From Sacculina carcini (Eukaryota; Arthropoda; Thecostraca; Sacculinidae): DNA of 64,000 bases. The notes under the pieces are model-generated. The model saw nothing but the letters and a program-made list of their open reading frames with translations. It was not told the origin of the DNA and made no database searches. Positions 42,279 through 53,438 of the stretch are shown here, one piece after another. The DNA lies in assembly GCA_916048095.2 (NCBI GenBank), contig OU696595.1, positions 1,229,795 through 1,293,794 on the forward strand, written 5' to 3'. The translations under genes and the position numbers were made by a program. The first letter of the stretch is position 1. Each line of letters starts with the position of its first letter.

Positions 42279-42453
42279 ATATGTGGTTACATGTGGTTAC
42301 ATGTGGTTACATGTGGTTACATGTGGTTACATGTGGTTACATGTGGTTACATGTGGTTACATGTTGTTACATGTGGTTACATGTGGTTACATGTGGTTAC
42401 ATGTGGTTACATGTGGTTACATGTGGTTACATGTGGTTACATGTGGTTACATG
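42279..42453 (+). repeat. 10-bp minisatellite, R2 (about 17 copies)
   Basis: ATGTGGTTAC units, in frame with the RNase H piece as in R1. This is the shortest of the three arrays. Confidence 0.95.
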
Positions 42454-43596
42454 AAACCTTGCTCTTAACTGCTTCTGACCGCGTGTTCTAGTATTGCGGG
42501 CCTTCTTTAGACCACGAGCTAAATTAAATAAATCACGATCAATGAAGTGACAGTATTTATTCACAATACGCACGTGCATTTACTAAAAACTTGACAAACA
42601 ATCTGCACCACTTTAAGCTCATTATTATCATTATTATTGTTAAAATCATTAGCAAGGTGTAAATGCGAAGAACGTGGGAGAACAAATTTGCTAAAATGCA
42701 TTTGTCAAATAGCCACAGTCCAGTTGTTGCTTTTCAAGGAAATTGTTGCCGAATTAAGGATAGCAAGTGTTACAAAACGTAGCACACATTCAATTTCTGA
42801 TCGCTAAAACATCAGAAAATATCACGAAAACAGCGCCTTGATTGTATATGTCTCATTTTGCGCGTTTCTACTATATTTGCATGAGAGTATGCGTGCATAT
42901 GTGTATGTATGAGTGGAGTATGCGTGTTTGTTATGTATTTATGTGCGTGTGTGAGCAATTGGCGATGTTTGTATGCGTGTGTGCTGTTGTGCTCATTGCG
43001 AGTTGTGTTTGAGTGTGTAGTTGGTGTTGGTGAGTTGTGTGTTAGCGTGTGGTTCTTGCGTGTACAGGCGTATTTTGTGAACAGTGTTGTAGTGCGACTT
43101 GTCATATTGGCTCCATCATTCTCATCCATATATCACAAACTATTTCGAAATAGAATATTTGAAATTACCGACTTGGTTTCAAAATATGTGTTATTGTTAC
43201 TGTTGTGTGTTCAACATTGTTGCTATTGTTGTCGAGTGTGTCAGTGTAGATATTGTTACTTGTTAGTGTTATTGTTGTTGATGCGCAACTACATAACATT
43301 CACATGACCGCGCACCTGAATGCTACCAAAATATTTTATGAATATGATTACAATTATTTTTATTTGCCTTAATTTTGCACATTTCCCACAGATAATGCAT
43401 CTGCAGTGAACGGTAATAAATCCACTACTTCACCTACACATAAAACACACACACACATACAAACACGTACAATCCTTTACGACACGCATATTGTAGTGAG
43501 TGAAGGATGTCAGTAATATTACGCACCTGAATATTTTCTACAAGAAACGCATACAAACGAGCAACACAGACACACACGAATAATTACTGAGCGAAC
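42454..43596. repeat. R-unit segments, R2 (TG-rich part and one S block)
   Basis: It corresponds to 22,281-23,463. It lacks the piece around GTAAACATTTCTTGATCTTC and has ATTTCCCACAG, 21 bp, then GTAATAAA. No gene is seen. Confidence 0.7.
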
Positions 43597-43863
43597 GAGC
43601 AACCACACATACTTTTATGAGCAACCGTACATACTCTTATGAGCAACCATACATACACTTATGAGAAACCACACTTACTCTTATGAGCAACCACACTTAC
43701 TCTTATGAGCAACCACACTTACTCTTATGAGCAACCATACATACTCTTATGAGCAACCATACATACTCTTATGAGTAACCATACATACTCTTATTAGCAA
43801 CCATGCATACTCTTATGAGCAACCATACATACTCTTATGAGCAACCATACATACTATTATGAG
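43597..43863 (+). repeat. 22-bp minisatellite, R2
   Basis: About twelve GAGCAACCATACATACTC-type units, including several CCACACTTACTC variants, end at TATTATGAGTAGGG. Confidence 0.9.
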
Positions 43864-43996
43864 TAGGGCTGTCAAAAAGTAACCTAACAATCAGTAAAAA
43901 GTAACTTTAATTTCAATAAAAAGTAACCTATAAAAGTAACCTAAAATAACCTATGAGTTTCAATGTTATTATTACTTTTGTATCGCTTTATCACAT

Positions 43997-44247
43997 TGTG
44001 GCCCCACTGTGATACAACTCTGGGTTGAAGACCACTGGCCAGTTCGACTGGTTGTGTTTGTGCGTGCGCAAGAGAGACTCAGTGTACCAGTTGGTGCGTG
44101 TGTGGAAGTGTGCATGTATGTTTGTATGTATGTGTGTGTGTTACGTGTGTACTGTTCTTGTGTTACTTTATCGTCACTCATTCACTTGCTCGTGTCGTTT
44201 CATCGCAGTACATCGTGACAATTCAGCTGCGTGTTATTGCTGCTACA
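43997..44247 (+). repeat. Gypsy 1 5' LTR, 251 bp
   Basis: It runs from TGTGGCCCCACTG to GCTGCTACA. It carries a TG microsatellite (TGTATGTATGTG) with one unit fewer than the 3' LTR. Confidence 0.95.
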
Positions 44248-44262
44248 TTGGTGACCCCGTGT
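44248..44262 (+). other. Gypsy 1 primer-binding site
   Basis: TTGGTGACCCCGTG follows the LTR directly, as expected for a tRNA primer site starting with TGG. The first 12 bases match the TRIM primer site at 30,172-30,191 (minus strand). Confidence 0.75.
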
Positions 44263-44284
44263 TCAGAATTCGCAGAGCTTCGAG

Positions 44285-45085
44285 ATGGAAACAAAATCCA
44301 CCGATCAGCTCAGCACAGCTGCTAGTGAAATGCAAGGCTCTTTGAACACTGCAGTAGTGCGAGTAGAGCTGCCTACATTTGACAGCAATGACGTCGACAC
44401 ATGGATTCTCATGTGTGAAAACCTGATGCTCGACGGAGGTTTGAGAACGCAGTCAACCATGTTCAGAAGAGTGTTGGCTAAGCTTCCTCCAGAATGCTTC
44501 AGACTGGTGAAAGGCCTCGTCAAAACTCCTTTGGACGCAGACTGTTACACCAAGCTGACAGAGAAACTGCGTTCACAGCTGAATCTTACTTCCTCGGAGC
44601 GATTTCAGCGGTTCGAGAATTTACATCGTGAATTAGGTTCACGGAAGCCGACAGAGTTGTACGCCGATCTAGCTCTACTGTACCCAGAAGATACAGACCA
44701 CGAGATAATCAGAGAAGCATTTTTGTGTCGTCTGCCGGTGATACTACAGCACATGTGCAGAGAGCTGCTTGCGACAAAACAGCTCAGTGAAGTAGCTCTT
44801 CACGCGGATCAGCATCACCTCCCGTTCAAGACGAGCTGCACAGTTACAGAAGTCAGCACAACAGAAAACAAAGAGAATATGGTGGCTGCCACTCGGGCCA
44901 GCAGTCGGTCACATAGTCGTCAGTCGGTCACACAGCGGCCCACACAACGATCTACTGCAACAGTTGATTTTGTAGATCGATGGTGCCGATTTCATCAAAA
45001 ATTCGGACCGGCTGCAAGGCGATGCCTAGGCCGATGCACGTTTGCAGCGGATATGTCGGGAAACGCCTCGGGCAGCCGACAGTGA
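44285..45085 (+). CDS. Gypsy 1 Gag, 266 aa
   Basis: This is the structural protein of the intracellular particle. The ATG at 44,285 is the first after the primer site. Residues about 20-190 form the capsid-like part (ELPTFDSNDVDTWILMCEN, then VLAKLPPECFRLVKGLV). Near residues 229-247 CRFHQKFGPAARRCLGRC takes the place of a classic zinc knuckle, as in Mag-like Gypsy Gag proteins. A serine/arginine-rich stretch lies at about 200-225. Pol overlaps from 44,968 in the -1 frame, so pol is probably made by ribosomal frameshifting. No frame lesion is seen. Confidence 0.9.
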   Translation: METKSTDQLSTAASEMQGSLNTAVVRVELPTFDSNDVDTWILMCENLMLDGGLRTQSTMFRRVLAKLPPECFRLVKGLVKTPLDADCYTKLTEKLRSQLNLTSSERFQRFENLHRELGSRKPTELYADLALLYPEDTDHEIIREAFLCRLPVILQHMCRELLATKQLSEVALHADQHHLPFKTSCTVTEVSTTENKENMVAATRASSRSHSRQSVTQRPTQRSTATVDFVDRWCRFHQKFGPAARRCLGRCTFAADMSGNASGSRQ

Positions 45086-48000
45086 CGACCCTGTACGGCT
45101 GCAAAAATGGCTGTCAGCTGCTCTACGTAACTGACAGTCAAGGTCGCAACTTCCTCGTCGATAGCGGTTCAGAGGTGTCGTTGTTGCCAGCAGGGCCAAA
45201 TCCTCCTCCGCCTCTTCAATCTCCAACACTGCGAGCAGCCAATGGTTCCATCATATCGGTGTTTGATGCAGGCCGAGACACATTGATCGATCTCGGACTA
45301 GGCCGAACATACAAGTTCAAATTCGTGGTAGCAGCTGTTTCATCCCCGATATTGGGAGCGGACTTTCTTCGCGAATTCGGGCTAATAATAGACCTGAAGA
45401 AGAGGACTCTGGTGGATAGCACCACTTACTTGCGTACCAACCCAGCAGCGACAAAATGTGACCGACATCCATTACATGTTCATGTTTGCCGAGTTGACCC
45501 GCCACAGCGCGACGGTCCTGGGTTCGCTGAAATTCGTGAATCAGCGCCATTCAGAGCGCTCTGTGCACCGCCTTCTGGTTTTCCGGCCGTCAGCGTCCCG
45601 AGTGTTGAACACCGCATCATTACACGTGGGAATCCTGTGTTCGCTAGACCAAGGCGCCTCATGCCAGCCAAATTGACAGCAGCTAAACGTGAACTGGAAT
45701 ACTTGCTTGAACAGGGAATCCTGGTACCATCTTCCTCAGCATGGTCAAGTCCAATACACTTGGTGGAAAAAGATGGAGGACGGTCCTACCGGATGGTAGG
45801 ATGTTATGAGCGTTTGAATGCGATCACGGTTCCTGATCGATATCCTGTGCCACATCTGCAGACATTCGCAGATCGACTGAATGGTGCCACCATGCTCAGC
45901 ACCGTTGATCTTGCTCGTGCATTCGCTCAAATCCCAGTATTTGGACCGGACCAACCTAAAACCGCTATAACAACGCCGTTCGGCTTGTTTGAATATCGCC
46001 GAATGCCATTCGGATTATCGAATGCAGCACAGTCTTTTCAAAGATTGATGGACTGTGTGCTTCGTGGGATGAAGAATGTCTACGTATATATAGACGACAT
46101 ATTAGTGTTTTCACCAGATGCAGAGCAACATCGAAAGGATATCTGCGAATTATTCCGTCGTCTCAGCTCTGCAGGACTCGTCATTAAACCTGACAAATGT
46201 GTTTTTGGTCAGCCACGAGTGAAATTTCTCGGCTTAGTCGTGTCAGCACAAGGCGTAGAACCACTACCTGAAAAAGTAGCTGACCTTATCAACATGCCTC
46301 CGCCCCGTGATGTGGCCGGATGCAGACGATACTTGGGAATGATAAATCATTTCCACCGATTTTTACCTCAGTTGGCGAAACTTCTCCAGCCGTTGCATGT
46401 TGTGTGCAAAAGCAAGCAGCGCACGCTGACGTGGACGGATTCACAGGCTTCTGCCTTTGAAGCCAGCAAAAGAGCACTCGCCGACGCCTCTAGACTCGCA
46501 TTTCCGTGTGACAATTCGCCGACAAAGGTGGCGGCAGATGCATCCGACACTGCAGTCGGCGCAGTCATCTTGCAATGGCAACGAGTAATGTGGGTGCCTC
46601 TGGCGTTTCACTCTCGAGCGCTACAGGGTGCACAGCTGCGCTGGAGTACCGGCGATAAGGAGTTGTATGCTCTCTTTAGCGCAGTGAAGCGCTTCCGCCA
46701 TCTCCTAGAAGGTCGTCCTCAGCTGCAGTTGTGGACCGACCACAAGCCTTTGGTACACGCTTTCACCAGTACCAGCGAACGGTCTCCGAGAGTCCAACGC
46801 CAACTAGCCTTCTTAAGTGAATTCTCCACCGATATTAGGCACGTCAGCGGCCCGGACAACATTGTTCCTGATTGTCTCAGCCGTCCATTAACACAGAACC
46901 GCTGCACCTACTCACATTCATCAACTTCCGCTTCATATGTCGACACACAGCAGTGCCTTGATCTGGCGCGAATGGCCAACGAACAAGCAAAATGTCCTGA
47001 GGTGACTACTCTGGTGTCATCAACTTCGCTAAACGTGGAGCGGCGCGAAATAGCAGGATGTCCAACCGGATTACTTGTTGACATCTCCACAGGCGTGGAC
47101 AGACCTTTGGTGCCACAAACCATGCAGAGAGAGATATACACACGGTTCCACTGCATGAATCATCCCAGCGCTCGAGCCACGCGCCGTCTGATTTCGGAAC
47201 GTTTCGTGTTTGCCAGAATCGGGTCCAAAGTTTCTGCCTGGGCAAAAACATGTCTGCAGTGTCAGCAATGTAAAGTGACGCGTCATCAACGGACACCGCT
47301 CAAACGCCCTGCACTACCAACTTGCAGATTTGAGTGCCTGCATGTTGATATTGTTGGTCCGCTGCCAGAGGTCAACGGGTATCGTTTCATATTTACCATC
47401 ATTGACCGATTCACTCGATATCCCGAAGCTGTACCGCTGACCGACGCCACATCGGCCACATGCGCCAAAGTGCTACTGGATTGGGTGTCCCGATTCGGCA
47501 TGTGCCGCACGATCACATCGGATCGGGGCCGTCAGTTTGTATCGGACCTTTGGAGCGAGTTATGGACGTTGCTTGGCGTTAAATTGAACACATCATGTGC
47601 CTATATGCCGCAACAAAATGGCTTGGTCGAGCGCGTGCATAGACAGCTTAAAGCATCACTAACTGCCGCCATTCAAGATCAGGTGAATTGGCCTGCTGCG
47701 CTCCCTGTCGTGCTTATGGGTATGCGTTCTTCATTGAAGCCGGATATTGGTGCGTCCCCCGCTGAACTTGCACTGGGAGAGAAAATGCGATTGCCAGGGC
47801 AATTTTTCACCGAAAATTCCAAGTTTCCGGCCAGCGAGACCGCTCGCCACTTGGTGCAGTCGTTCGCAAACTTGAGGCCTGTTCCAACTTGCTGGCACCG
47901 TCAACGTGACTCAGAGAAACCGTTTGTATCGCCCTCCCTGGAGACGGCGAGTCATGTCTTTGTGCGAGTTGATGGTCATCGTTCACCGCTAACACCTCCT

Positions 48001-48294
48001 TACCAGGGACCGTACGCCGTATTGCAGCGAAGCGACAAATCATTCACCATCGACAATCGCGGCAAGCCTGATGTGGTTGCAGTGGACAGGCTGAAGCCGG
48101 CACATCTAGAGCGAGTAGATCAGTCGGCCACAACCACCGCACCGACATCGACAGCGCCTCCGCGAGCGGGAGACGGCACTCCTCCTTCGTATCCTCGATC
48201 TCCTTCCGCTGAATCACGTCAAGTCGCTCCTAGGATAGTTTGGTCACGGCGTTCCAGACCAGTACGGCCACCACAGCGCTATATCGGAGCATAG
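44980..48294 (+). CDS. Gypsy 1 Pol, 1,104 aa (PR-RT-RH-IN)
   Basis: The polyprotein carries all enzymes for cDNA synthesis and insertion. Protease: FLVDSGSEVSLLP with DSG at 61-63. RT: about 240-420, with STVDLARAF (D310), MPFGLSNA and YIDDILVF (D372, D373). The usual GDYRxLN motif reads GCYERLN here. RNase H: AADASD (D520), KELYAL (E561) and WTDHKP (D587). Integrase: HHCC finger H724, H728, C758 and C761, then D790, D848 and E884. A GPY-like end is followed by a proline/serine/arginine tail to 1,104. The frame is open from 44,968, and the ATG at 44,980 may not be used if Gag-Pol is made by -1 frameshifting. Confidence 0.95.
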   Translation: MVPISSKIRTGCKAMPRPMHVCSGYVGKRLGQPTVTTLYGCKNGCQLLYVTDSQGRNFLVDSGSEVSLLPAGPNPPPPLQSPTLRAANGSIISVFDAGRDTLIDLGLGRTYKFKFVVAAVSSPILGADFLREFGLIIDLKKRTLVDSTTYLRTNPAATKCDRHPLHVHVCRVDPPQRDGPGFAEIRESAPFRALCAPPSGFPAVSVPSVEHRIITRGNPVFARPRRLMPAKLTAAKRELEYLLEQGILVPSSSAWSSPIHLVEKDGGRSYRMVGCYERLNAITVPDRYPVPHLQTFADRLNGATMLSTVDLARAFAQIPVFGPDQPKTAITTPFGLFEYRRMPFGLSNAAQSFQRLMDCVLRGMKNVYVYIDDILVFSPDAEQHRKDICELFRRLSSAGLVIKPDKCVFGQPRVKFLGLVVSAQGVEPLPEKVADLINMPPPRDVAGCRRYLGMINHFHRFLPQLAKLLQPLHVVCKSKQRTLTWTDSQASAFEASKRALADASRLAFPCDNSPTKVAADASDTAVGAVILQWQRVMWVPLAFHSRALQGAQLRWSTGDKELYALFSAVKRFRHLLEGRPQLQLWTDHKPLVHAFTSTSERSPRVQRQLAFLSEFSTDIRHVSGPDNIVPDCLSRPLTQNRCTYSHSSTSASYVDTQQCLDLARMANEQAKCPEVTTLVSSTSLNVERREIAGCPTGLLVDISTGVDRPLVPQTMQREIYTRFHCMNHPSARATRRLISERFVFARIGSKVSAWAKTCLQCQQCKVTRHQRTPLKRPALPTCRFECLHVDIVGPLPEVNGYRFIFTIIDRFTRYPEAVPLTDATSATCAKVLLDWVSRFGMCRTITSDRGRQFVSDLWSELWTLLGVKLNTSCAYMPQQNGLVERVHRQLKASLTAAIQDQVNWPAALPVVLMGMRSSLKPDIGASPAELALGEKMRLPGQFFTENSKFPASETARHLVQSFANLRPVPTCWHRQRDSEKPFVSPSLETASHVFVRVDGHRSPLTPPYQGPYAVLQRSDKSFTIDNRGKPDVVAVDRLKPAHLERVDQSATTTAPTSTAPPRAGDGTPPSYPRSPSAESRQVAPRIVWSRRSRPVRPPQRYIGA

Positions 48295-48298
48295 CTCC

Positions 48299-48309
48299 TG
48301 AGGGGGGAC
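48299..48309 (+). other. Gypsy 1 polypurine tract
   Basis: GAGGGGGGAC stands directly before TGTGGCCCC of the 3' LTR. It primes plus-strand synthesis in this class. Confidence 0.85.
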
Positions 48310-48562
48310 TGTGGCCCCACTGTGATACAACTCTGGGTTGAAGACCACTGGCCAGTTCGACTGGTTGTGTTTGTGCGTGCGCAAGAGAGAGTCAGTGTAC
48401 CAGTTGGTGCGTGTGTGGAAGTGTGCATGTATGTTTGTATGTATGTGTGTGTGTGTTACGTGTGTACTGTTCTTGTGTTACTTTATCGTCACTCATTCAC
48501 TTGCTCGTGTCGTTTCATCGCAGTACATCGTGACAATTCAGCTGCGTGTTATTGCTGCTACA
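48310..48562 (+). repeat. Gypsy 1 3' LTR, 253 bp
   Basis: It is the same as 43,997-44,247 except for one substitution (GAGAGAG against GAGAGAC) and one more GT unit. It is followed by ACAT. Confidence 0.95.
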
Positions 48563-48566
48563 ACAT

Positions 48567-48981
48567 GTTTATCGCGCCTTTGCTGATTAGTGTGCTATAT
48601 GAAATGCACGGTTTGTTTGTTGTTTGTTTGTGATCCTAAAAAAGTAACCTAATAGCCAATAAAAAAGTAACCTAAATTAACCTAACCTTCGTAAAAATAT
48701 CCTCCTTCAAAAAAGGTCTATTTTTTGCAGTTATTAAGGAAGAAAATACACCAGTCCTTCTTGTTTATCCTCTTTCCGAGTTGGTACTATTCTACCACCC
48801 TCTCTCAGATCTGGTATCATTCTTATAACAAACCACCAAAAGTGACTCAATGTTATTTGGCCAACATCGCAAAAAGGAGCATAACCATCAAAATGGAATT
48901 TAAAGTGGAAAGCTAATATAAAAGTGAAATACACTAATTGCAAATGTAAATATTTTTAGTAATGGTCGCAATAATGCTCTT
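48567..48981. repeat. R2 continuation after the Gypsy insertion
   Basis: It matches 23,820-24,246 and 53,571-54,000. At about 48,981 (ATAATGCTCTT) it breaks off and joins BEL/Pao pol. The second half of the unit with the LINE has been lost in R2. Confidence 0.8.
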
Positions 48982-50511
48982 CCAATAATTCCTTCCGCCA
49001 ACGCTTCCACAGTTGCTCAGCAAGGCCCTGACACTGGAACCATTTTCTTCGGTGATGAATGTCTCTGTCATAGAACACACCAGGGGGAAGTCCTGAATCG
49101 GCAGAGCGTACACCGAGCAGAAAGTGATTGGGCGTAATCGACTCGGGATCGCCAGCGTCACTCGACACATACGTCAATGGTCGAGAGTTGACCATAAACT
49201 CCACCTCAGCGAGGACTTCTGCAGGACATCGTCGGTACATCTCTGGTGGCCCAAGACGACCCTCAGAGCGCGCTTGACTGACCCGACTAACCGCTCCCAG
49301 ACACCTCCCATATGGCTCGCGAACGGGGTGTTGAAGCGCCACTCGATTCCTTTCTTGATCATTTCTTCAGTTATCTGTTGCTGGTTCCACTGTATCGCTG
49401 TGCGCAGCTCTCTCTCTCCACCAACCAGGTTCGTGCCATTGTCGCTCGTTATCAGACTTGGTGCCCCCCGACGCGCAATGAGCCGCCGCAACGTCATGAG
49501 GAAACAGTCGGTCTCTAGGGATTACGAGACTTCGAGATGGAGAGCTCGTGTCGCCAAGCATGTAACGAGTAAAATATGCCTCTTCTCCACTTTTATGCCC
49601 TTGCGCACTTCCAACGGGCCAAAATAGTCCAATCCGACCGAAGAAAAAGGACGTGTCTGGTCGAAACGAGTATCCGGCAAGTCGGCCATGATCGGCTGCC
49701 GTGGTTTGCTTCTACAGTTGCGACAGAATACACAGCAGCGCAGTACCTTCTTTACCGTCGCTCTCAATTTCGGTGTCCAGAGACGATTGACGACGATTCG
49801 ATTCGATCAAAATTTCCGAGACGCGATTGGCAACGAAGACTTTAAACCGACGCGTTTCGTTTCGGATATACTTGAGCACCGCTTCGCTGTCGGTCCAGAG
49901 TATACACCTTTCAGATCGGTAGGAAAGAGAATCCATTACAGCGCTCTTCAGCCTTACGCCCAGCACTGCTGCCTGCAGTTCCAATCTGACTATAGTTAAA
50001 CCCTTCAACGGGGCCACACGTGTCCGTGCCATCAGTAGCGCAACGTGCGCGCCGCCCGCATATGCCGTCTTCACGTAAGCCACAGCGGCGAATGCCTTGC
50101 TGGATGCGTCTACAAAAATGTGGAGCTCTAAACTCAATGGGACTTCGCCCACTGGCTTCAAACAGCGTGGTACACTCAGCGCGGATAAGCGGGCGAGCCC
50201 ATTCACCCACTCATCCCATACGCGTAGGTCGGTCTCGCTGAGCAGCTCATCCCACTCGTATTTCTGCGTCCACAAATGTTGCATGAAAGCTTTCGCTTGC
50301 AGGCAAAACGGTGCAACAATGCCCAACGGGTCGAATAATCGCGCCATCAACTGCAACGCACCCCGTTATGTCTTCGGGACTTCGCTGCTGGGTATATCGA
50401 CGCTTAGCAAGTCTTCTGACGTATTCCACACACATTCCAATACTTTCTGGATTTTACCATGAACTTCTCGAGCATCATCTGGCAGCTCCTCGGTTTCCTC
50501 TCTTCGATTTG
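48982..50511 (-). pseudogene. BEL/Pao pol fragment, R2 copy
   Basis: The minus-strand frames give the RT end, RNase H (LHIFVDASSKAF, LWTDSEAVL) and integrase. They have the same RNase H-integrase deletion as R1 (near 49,785) and the same missing base in GACTTCTGCAGG (49,214) as R3. The left end lies in the integrase C-terminal region (ORF breaks at AEQLWKRWRKE) and the right end in RT. Both ends are rearrangement points, not element termini. Confidence 0.85.
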
Positions 50512-50745
50512 GTAACAAATGACTTGCTATGTCCTATACTGTAACACATGACTTGCTATGTCCTATACTGTAACACATTACTTGCTATGTCCTATACTGT
50601 GACACACGACTTGCTATGTCCTATACTGTAACACATTACTTGCTATGTCCTATACTGTAACACATTACTTGCTATGTCCTATACTGTGACACATTACTTG
50701 CTATGTCCTATACTGTAACACATTACTTGCTATGCCCTATACTTT
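50512..50745 (+). repeat. 29-bp minisatellite, R3 (about 8 copies)
   Basis: Same monomer as at 19,620. It begins in GGTAACAAATGACTTGC, directly after the BEL/Pao fragment. Confidence 0.95.
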
Positions 50746-51645
50746 GATGGCGGACGCCGTTATTACAGCCCAAAGCTCCATGATGAGAAAAGTGCTTGCA
50801 AAATTGCCGGTATCACATTTTCGCATGGTAAAAGACCAGGTCACAGCAAGTTCTCTCTCGACTGACTGCTTTCCCAAATCTGCAATCAGCTCAAGCTGCG
50901 TCTCCAGCTCACTTCAGCTGAGCTTCTGAGACGGCTGAAAAGCCGAATTGGAATGGCGCAAGTCTTCAGACTGGCATGAGGACATTGATGTTATTTCTTC
51001 CAAACGATGCGAGGCACGAGATAATCGTGGAGACATTCCCAGCACATCTGCTTCTTCCTCTCCAGCTGTGACTCCGCGAATGACGAATCTCTAGTACGTC
51101 TCTAGTAAATGTCTCTTCTCTAATAAATGTCTCTAGTACGTGCCGCACACCAGCCTCATGACGTCACCGAATGTCGCCGTGTTATCGGTATGATTAACTT
51201 TTCCACCGCTTCATGCCTCATCTGGCACTCGCTATTTGGCCTCTACACGCTGCAGTACATGACACCGCTCGCCAGTGGGGTTCCGAACAAATTGCAGCAT
51301 TTGAACAAGCCAATTGCGCTCTTGCAGCAGCTTCCCGTCTCTATTATCATCAGACGAACGGGTCCACGCAACTGATGGCGAACACGTGAGACATCGCAGT
51401 CGGTGCGGTAGTACAGCCGTGTTAAAACGGAGTGTGGGTCCATTGACATGTAGCTCTCGTGTGTTTTATCCTGCGGGGACAAAATAATGTACAGGCGACT
51501 AAAAACTATTGGCTATGAAAATGTTTCGTCACCTGCTTGAGGGTCGCCCAGGCCTGCCTGTACTAACCGACCACACGCCGTCAATATACGCCTTTACTAG
51601 CAGCATCGAAAAATCGTCACGTGTGCAGCGGCACGTGACGCGATA
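50746..51645 (+). pseudogene. Deleted Gypsy gag/pol remnant, R3
   Basis: Third copy of 21,025-21,925 with the same deletions. Gag piece MRKVLAKLPVSHFRMVKDQV and RNase H piece MFRHLLEGRPGLPVLTDHTP. Confidence 0.85.
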
Positions 51646-51901
51646 TATGTGGTTACATGTGGTTACATGTGTTTACCTGTGGTTATATGTGGTTACATGT
51701 GGTTACATGTGGTTACATGTGGTTACATGTGGTTACATGTGGTTACATGTGGTTACATGTGGTTACATGTGGTTACATGTGGTTACATGTGGTTACATGT
51801 GGTTACATGTGGTTACATGTGGTTACATGTGGTTACATGTGGTTACATGTGGTTACATGTGGTTACATGTGGTTACATGTGTGTTTACATGTGGTTACAT
51901 G
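51646..51901 (+). repeat. 10-bp minisatellite, R3 (about 25 copies)
   Basis: ATGTGGTTAC units with variants at both ends, including one with an additional GT (ATGTGTGTTTAC) that shifts the frame near 51,885. Confidence 0.95.
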
Positions 51902-53083
51902 AAACCCTGCTCTTAATTGCTCTTAAACGCGTGTTCTAGTATTGTGGGCCTTATTTAGACCACGAGCTAAATTGAATAAATCACGATCAATAAAGTGACA
52001 GTATTTATTCACAATACGCACGTGCATTTACTAAAAACTTGACATACAATTTGCACCCCTTTAGCACATTATTATCATTATTATTGTTGAAATCATTAGC
52101 AAGGTGAAAATGCGAAGAACGTGGGAGAACAAATTTGCTAAAATGCATTTGTCAAATAGCCACAGTCCAGTTGTTGCTTTTCAAGGAAATGGTTGCCGAA
52201 TTAAGGATAGCAAGTGTTACAAAACGTAGCACACATTCAATTTCTGATCGCCAAAACATCAGAAAATATCACGAAAACAGCGCCTTGATTGTATATGTCT
52301 CATTTTGCGCGTTTCTACTATATTTGCATGAGAGTATGCGTGCATATGTGTATGTATGAGTGGAGTATGCGTGTTTGTAATGTATTGGTGTGCGTGTGTG
52401 AGCAATTGCCTATTTTTGTATGCGTGTGTGCTGTTGTGCTCATTGCGAGTTGTGTTTGAGTGTATAGTTGGTGTTGGTGAGTTGTGTGTTAGCGTGTGGT
52501 TCTTGCGTGTACAGGCGTATTTTGTGAACAGTGTTGTAGTGCGACTTGTCATATTGGCTCCATCATTCTCATCCATATATCACAAACTATGTAAACATTT
52601 CTTGATCTTCAGATCCATATATCACAAACTATTTCGACATCGAATATTTGAAATTACCGACTTGGTTTCGAAATATGTGTTATTGTTACTGTTGTGTGTT
52701 CAACATTGTTGCTATTGTTGTCGTGTGTGTCAGTGTAGATATTGTTACTTGTTAGTGTTATTGTTGTTGATGCGCAACTACACAACATTCACATGACCGC
52801 GCATCTAAATGCTAACAAAATATTTTATGAATATGATTACAATTATTTTTATTAGCCTTAATTTTGCACATTTTCCCACAGGACTTGGAGAGAACGGTAA
52901 AAAATCCACTACTTCACCTACACATAAAACACACAAACACACATACAAACACGTACAATCCTTTACGACACGTATATTGTAGTGAGTGAAGGATGTCAGT
53001 AATATTACGCACCTGAATATTTTCTACAAGATACGCATACAAACGAGCAACACAGACACACACGAATAATTACTGAGCCAACG
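51902..53083. repeat. R-unit segments, R3 (TG-rich part and first S block)
   Basis: It corresponds to 22,281-23,463, including the GTAAACATTTCTTGATCTTC piece that R2 lacks. No gene is seen. Confidence 0.7.
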
Positions 53084-53438
53084 ATCAACCACACATACTT
53101 TTATGAGCAGCCATACATACTCTTATGAGAAACCATACATACTCTTATGAACAACCATACATACACTTATGAGCAACCACACTTACTCTTATGAGCAACC
53201 ATACATACTCTTATGAGCAACCATACATACTTTTATGAGCAACCATACATACTCTTATGAGAAACCATACATACTCTTATGAACAACCATACATACACTT
53301 ATGAGCAACCACACTTACTCTTATGAGCAACCATACATACTCTTATGAGCAACCATACATACTTTTATGAGCAACCATACATACTCTTATGAGCAACCAT
53401 ACATACTCTTATGAGCAACCATACATACTATTATGAGT
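53084..53438 (+). repeat. 22-bp minisatellite, R3 first array
   Basis: About 16 units. A block of units around CATACACTTATGAGCAACCA is repeated within the array (about 53,160 and 53,286), which shows internal block duplication. Confidence 0.9.

Larger units (their letters stand above)
43997..48562 (+). mobile_element. Near-intact young Gypsy element 1, 4,566 bp
   Basis: It is flanked by ACAT at 43,993-43,996 and 48,563-48,566. The uninterrupted site is present at 23,816-23,819 (R1) and 53,567-53,570 (R3). LTRs of 251 and 253 bp, a primer site, gag, pol in the -1 frame and a purine tract GAGGGGGGAC are all present. The order of pol domains (protease, RT, RNase H, integrase) is that of Gypsy/Metaviridae. 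There is no envelope-type frame. LTRs differ by one substitution and one GT unit. The element may be active. The Gag end CRFHQKFGPAARRC resembles the Mag-like group. Confidence 0.95.
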
